This document shows, piece by piece, positions 60,212-64,000 of a stretch of DNA of 64,000 nt. Location: positions 41,983,348-42,047,347 of the forward strand of contig NC_134102.1 of NCBI RefSeq assembly GCF_000715075.1, in the 5' to 3' direction. The notes under the pieces are model-generated. The model was given only the letters and a program-made list of their open reading frames with translations, was not told the DNA's origin and searched no databases. The stretch comes from Nicotiana tabacum (Eukaryota; Streptophyta; Magnoliopsida; Solanales; Solanaceae). The position numbers and the translations under genes are program-made. Every line of letters begins with the position of its first letter. Position 1 is the stretch's first letter.

Positions 60212-60247
60212 AGGCATTGAAATAATAAACCACTACGGGATGGTTAT

Positions 60248-60313
60248 ATAGTCTTTGGCTTGATGGCAAGTTCCTAATGGTAAGTAAAGCTTGCCATCGA
60301 AACCAAAGGCTAT
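60248..60313 (+). other. Hairpin-forming inverted repeat in the 3' region of element C
   Basis: ATAGTCTTTGGCTTGATGGCAAG (60248-60270) pairs with CTTGCCATCGAAACCAAAGGCTAT (60290-60313) across a 19-nt loop, with two mismatches and a one-base bulge. Found just after the tandem duplication. Role unknown. Confidence 0.8.
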
Positions 60314-60962
60314 TCAACCGTTCACAAGTGTTTCAACCAACGAAGCAAGACCTCCAGTGTTCTAATTCGCATACTTCTCATTCGAATACCAGGGGGGGGG
60401 ATAGTATTGGACACGACAGCAAGGATGCCACGAAAACCGGGACTACGAGGATGCCATGAAAACCAGGACTATGAGACTCGGGAACAATAATGTCTCATCG
60501 GGACCGAAGACTACATGGCCAACCCCATAGAAATAAGTTGTACGAGCTAGCCACATGTAGTGGCAATTTCTTCTTTTTAGCAATCGAATGCTTATGTACT
60601 TTTAAATATAGAAGGAATAAAATAAAGTCCTTTTATTTTTATCTTGTTTCTTGTCCAAACAATGAGTTAATTTTATTATTTGAAAGTTAGAGGAATGATT
60701 CAAATGCTTGTACAGGAATGAACAGAAGACGTGCTCTTTAAGATAATCGTAAACATAAGAGGGCCATCTCTTATGAAACCCTCATAGTAAAGGGTTGATT
60801 CCGAAAGAGTTTATGCCGGGAACAAGAAGCTATGGACGAAAATACACCTGAAGCCTTATCTAATTCAACGCAAAAAGAACAAACTTTGCATAATACTTAA
60901 GTAAAAATCTTCTTCATTCATAAAAATGCCAAACAACATAAGTACAAAAGTATAAAGGAAAA

Positions 60963-63755
60963 CAACAAAAGAAAAGAGGAAAATCTAGACATTATCGCCA
61001 CCAGAACTCGGGAGAGAGAGGCATCTACGCCCCCCGAGAGAAGTGGGTGGATCAGCCGCCGGTACGGACCTTGGCCTTCATCATCATTCTCTTCAAGTTT
61101 CCCCTCGGTTCCCAAATACTCGGAACCGATGATCGAAGAGTCAGTTGCGTCAGGCTGAGCTAGGAGACGTTCTCGAGCAGTTAATTCAGTGTTGGGGCCT
61201 TGGCGATGCCATCATCAATATCAACGATGCCCACTTTGGCCTCCTCCAAGGCTTTTCTCCTCATATGATACATAGTGTATGTCTTTTCAAATTCGAGGGA
61301 ATCCGCTCAGTGTTGGAGCTTTGCCTTTAGTCTGTCAACCTCGGCTAGAAGGCCATCCTTTGCTAGAATCGAGTCCACGGATTGTAGAAAGGTGAAGCCG
61401 ATTTTGATCCATAATCTTCTTAATCTCTCCTCCATCTGGGCCCTCTTCTCCATGGTGGCATTAGCCTCCTAGGTTTTGGAGCTCAAGACTGCCTCCAAAT
61501 TATTCACTTGTTCAACGGAGGCAGACTCGCGCTCAGCAACAACAAGAACAACATCTTGAAGCTCAACCGACCTAGCTTTAGCATCTTGAAGTCGTGCATG
61601 TAGCTTAGTGGCTTCTTGGATGTGGGCTATCACTTCCTACTCATTTTGCTGCAACCGAGCCTCACGCTTACCTGCTTCAGTAGCTTTTGCGTCCAGCACC
61701 AGGAGGCGCGTATCAAGTTGATTCCTTTCGGCCAACAATTGATCCAGTTCGTACATAAGTCCTTCTTTATCGAGAATCAATCTCTGAAGACCCTCGGAAG
61801 CAAAAAAGTTGGCCTGCAAAACGTATATCGAAGTTAGAGACGCCGACGGATAAGTAACAAACAAGCAGTAAGAGAACAAGTACGATACCACTGCCACATT
61901 ATGCATGGTGTTATTTAACATGCACTTCCCTAAAAGGGAGTGTATTTTTTTCTTATCCTTCTCTGAAGGCAGCGACTTCAGGTTGTTGGCAAGTTCCATC
62001 AGCCTGGACAGCAGATGGCACGCCTTCGAAATCGAGAGAGTGAAACTCCTCCTCCCTCGGGGATCTAGAGAAGGGGTGAGTAATTGTGCCCCAAATTCCC
62101 GTGGTTGGGAGATTGGGGGAGGAGAGGCACCCTCCTCTCGGGTGTCTGTGGTCAGTGGAGGAGATGTAGTAGATGTTGTTGGCGAAGGTGTAACTAGTCT
62201 AGAGGGGAATGAAGTTGTTGGTGTTGTAGGTTGATAAGAAACTGCAACAAGAGCAGTGTTGATTATTGGTTGCTCATCAACCGAAGGCAGAAGAGGCCCG
62301 GGTTCTAACTTCCTGGGACCAAAAATAGCAACATGGGCCGGAAAGCGAGAATCAGCATTCTCTACTATCTCCATTTCACCCCAACATGCTCGGACCTCAC
62401 CTTCGGTTGGGTTTTAAGCTCTCCCGGTTGAGCACCCGGTTGAGCCGATGAAGATCGTTTTCTCCTTTGAAGAGAAGCCCCTTCATCACTAGTTTCCCCG
62501 TCATCTTCAATGACCATTGTGGCCGCGGTCGGATCAATTGTGGCATTCTTTATTTTCTTATTTTTATCCCCAATTAAGGAAGAATGTCACCTTTTGGTTG
62601 TTTGTTCTCTGTATGAGGACCCCGTGAGGAAGTGCCTCTACCGAAAGCAGACCCAAGGGCACCGCTTCGAGCGAGGGCACTCTGTAACAATCTTGTGGCC
62701 TCTATGGGGACAGCCAAAACCCCGACCTCAGGGTAGGTGACAGAGCCCTGTGGGAGTCATAAATCAAGCAAAAATATATGGTTAGCAAATTTACTTATGT
62801 ATATATAGAGGCCGAAGGTATAAGGACTCAGTTTACCATGGTTATTGGCCTTCCACCCATATTTTGGGGGCCATCTTCTTCCACCGACGGGTTTCTGGCA
62901 TTGTAATATTTAGAATTTTCTGAACCCATTGATCCAGGTTTTGAACCCTTGGTGGTGTCCACCAAGCAACTGAAACAACAAAAACAAAGAGGTCTACAAT
63001 GATAGGAAGCAGTCGTTTTACGAAGAAAAGAGATGAATAAATTACAAACTTACGTGAACGGTCCCATGATTCAGGAAAGGATGGAGTTGTAGTTGGGATG
63101 ATATCCCTAGTAGCAATGATGACAAACAACTCCATCCATCCATGGTTATTGTCATCATCCATGCCGATAAGAAGGGTGTGGTGGTCACGTTTACTGAAGT
63201 TTATTACTCCCCTAAAGAAGATTTTGGGGGAATAGAGGTTTATCATATGTGTCAGGGTTAGGGTTTTCCCTGTCTCCGTGCATAGCTGGCGTAGACAAGC
63301 TACCGTTCGCTATATAGAGGGGCGTACTTGTGCCAAGAAGACCTAGTACCGATGACAGAACTCCAAGATCATGGGGTCGAGCCCTCCGCTCAAAGAAAAG
63401 GGACCCAAGGTGAAGGGGTACATATAACCATACGTAAAACATTCGTTGGTGAAAGTAACCCCCGCTCTATCAGGTCATGAGCAATGATGTTAAGGTCTAG
63501 GCAGTCACAGTCCTCCTTCACAGCAAGAATACTGGAAGGGTGAATAGAGGAAGGATACCTTGTAACAGCCCAAGTCCGTGGATGCACGGAGTGAAACTTC
63601 TCTTGGAAGTCATTGACGATACTTAGATGTTTGGGGATGATGGTGCTTACCGTGGGAGGATCAATATCAACATCCACCTCTTTATCTTTGCTTCTCTTCA
63701 GGCCTCCACCGAGAAGAAGGCCAGAGTTTTTGAAAGACTCAGTAAAAGAAGACAT
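60963..63755 (-). pseudogene. Extra antisense ORF of element C (putative gypsy-type transposon family, PF04195-like)
   Basis: The minus-strand ATG at 63755 starts MSSFTESFKNSGLLLGGG. The domain core follows (PRTWAVTRYPSSI, CTPSPWVPFL, then INLYSPKIFFRGVINFSKRD and DDDNNHGWMELFVIIATRDI). Introns with GT-AG borders fit 62970-63053, 62748-62836 and 61814-61888. The middle part (62374-61889) is Pro/Thr/Ser-rich, and from 61813 on it is a charged coiled coil (EGLMYELDQLLAERNQLDTR). Frame changes near 63400 and 62850 and stops in the coiled coil break it. Its homologue in element B is also antisense to gag-pol. The C-terminal limit near 60963 is approximate. Function unknown. Confidence 0.8.
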
Positions 63756-64000
63756 GATACCAAAAAGATAAAGGAGTTTTTTGATGAAAATCGGAAAGGG
63801 ATGAAAGTAGAAGAAGGTTAAGTGCAAAGAAGATAATGAACTTATGAAAGCTTTGGAAGTGAAAGAGGTAAGATGATGAGTATAAGTATAGATATAGACT
63901 GTAAAAATCGTGATCATAATTACCTCGAGAACTAGAGAAAATATTGTTGAATTGTGGAAAAACAGGTGCTCGGGGTATTAAATGCGAGAAGACGTGCGTC

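Larger units (their letters stand above)
53948..64000 (+). mobile_element. Element C: Ty3/gypsy Tat-type LTR retrotransposon with extra antisense ORF, cut by window end
   Basis: 5' LTR (53948-54561), gag, protease, RT, RNase H and integrase on the plus strand to 59991. A 3' untranslated region with a tandem duplication and a hairpin follows, then an extra ORF on the minus strand (60963-63755). The 3' LTR lies beyond 64000. The layout mirrors element B, which places both in the same plant Tat-type group. Stops are frequent in gag, protease and integrase, while the RT active site YIDD is kept. Confidence 0.9.

Noticed and set aside
60391..60402. G-run considered as the polypurine tract of element C
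   Set aside because: No LTR start follows, and by analogy with element B the 3' LTR should lie after the extra ORF, beyond the window.

Overview
This is nuclear DNA from a flowering plant. The most likely family is Solanaceae, and Nicotiana is a plausible genus, but the genus is an inference. The evidence is a gene with nine GT-AG introns, SINEs with the TTG-repeat tail of the Solanaceae TS family, plant CACTA, Tat-type and Athila-type elements, Stowaway/Tourist-like MITEs and AT-rich intergenic DNA. I saw no bacterial genes, CRISPR array, rRNA or tRNA gene.

Only one host gene looks intact: a CER1-type very-long-chain aldehyde decarbonylase on the minus strand (13724-22566). Its ten coding exons join in frame to exactly 625 codons plus a stop. 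Its introns contain two TS SINEs, a fold-back MITE, a LINE-derived RNase H fragment and a dispersed repeat, none of which damages the coding sequence. The only other host-like coding trace is a short C-terminal aldehyde dehydrogenase fragment (51279-51491, minus).

Most of the rest is nested transposable elements. (1) 872-12740 is a complete CACTA (En/Spm) element with matching termini, a TGT target duplication, subterminal repeat arrays and decayed tnpD-like and tnpA-like genes. It sits inside a LINE reverse-transcriptase remnant whose reading frame rejoins across the insertion. A truncated TS SINE sits inside the CACTA. (2) 24136-38248 is a minus-strand Ty3/gypsy element of Tat type ('B') with a CATCT target duplication, itself probably inserted in a MITE. 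Its gag-pol runs on the minus strand, and a separate spliced ORF of the 'putative gypsy-type transposon' family runs on the plus strand. That extra ORF is split by a second LTR element ('A', 25941-29749). (3) 42123-48680 is an Athila-like element ('D') with gag and protease but no polymerase or integrase, GTTAT target duplications and LTRs of unequal length. It lies inside a solo LTR (41776-48948). (4) 53948 to the window end is a plus-strand Tat-type element ('C') related to that solo LTR. It again carries the extra ORF antisense to gag-pol.

The most interesting observation is the extra antisense gene of elements B and C. Three introns sit at matching positions in the two copies, and the two whose phase could be compared closely agree. 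The B copy has its own TATA box beside the polypurine tract. Because the gene is antisense to the genomic RNA, its introns are not spliced out during retrotransposition. That offers a mechanism for a transposon to keep an intron-bearing passenger gene. Gag-pol and the tnp genes carry stops and frameshifts, so these copies are probably not autonomous.
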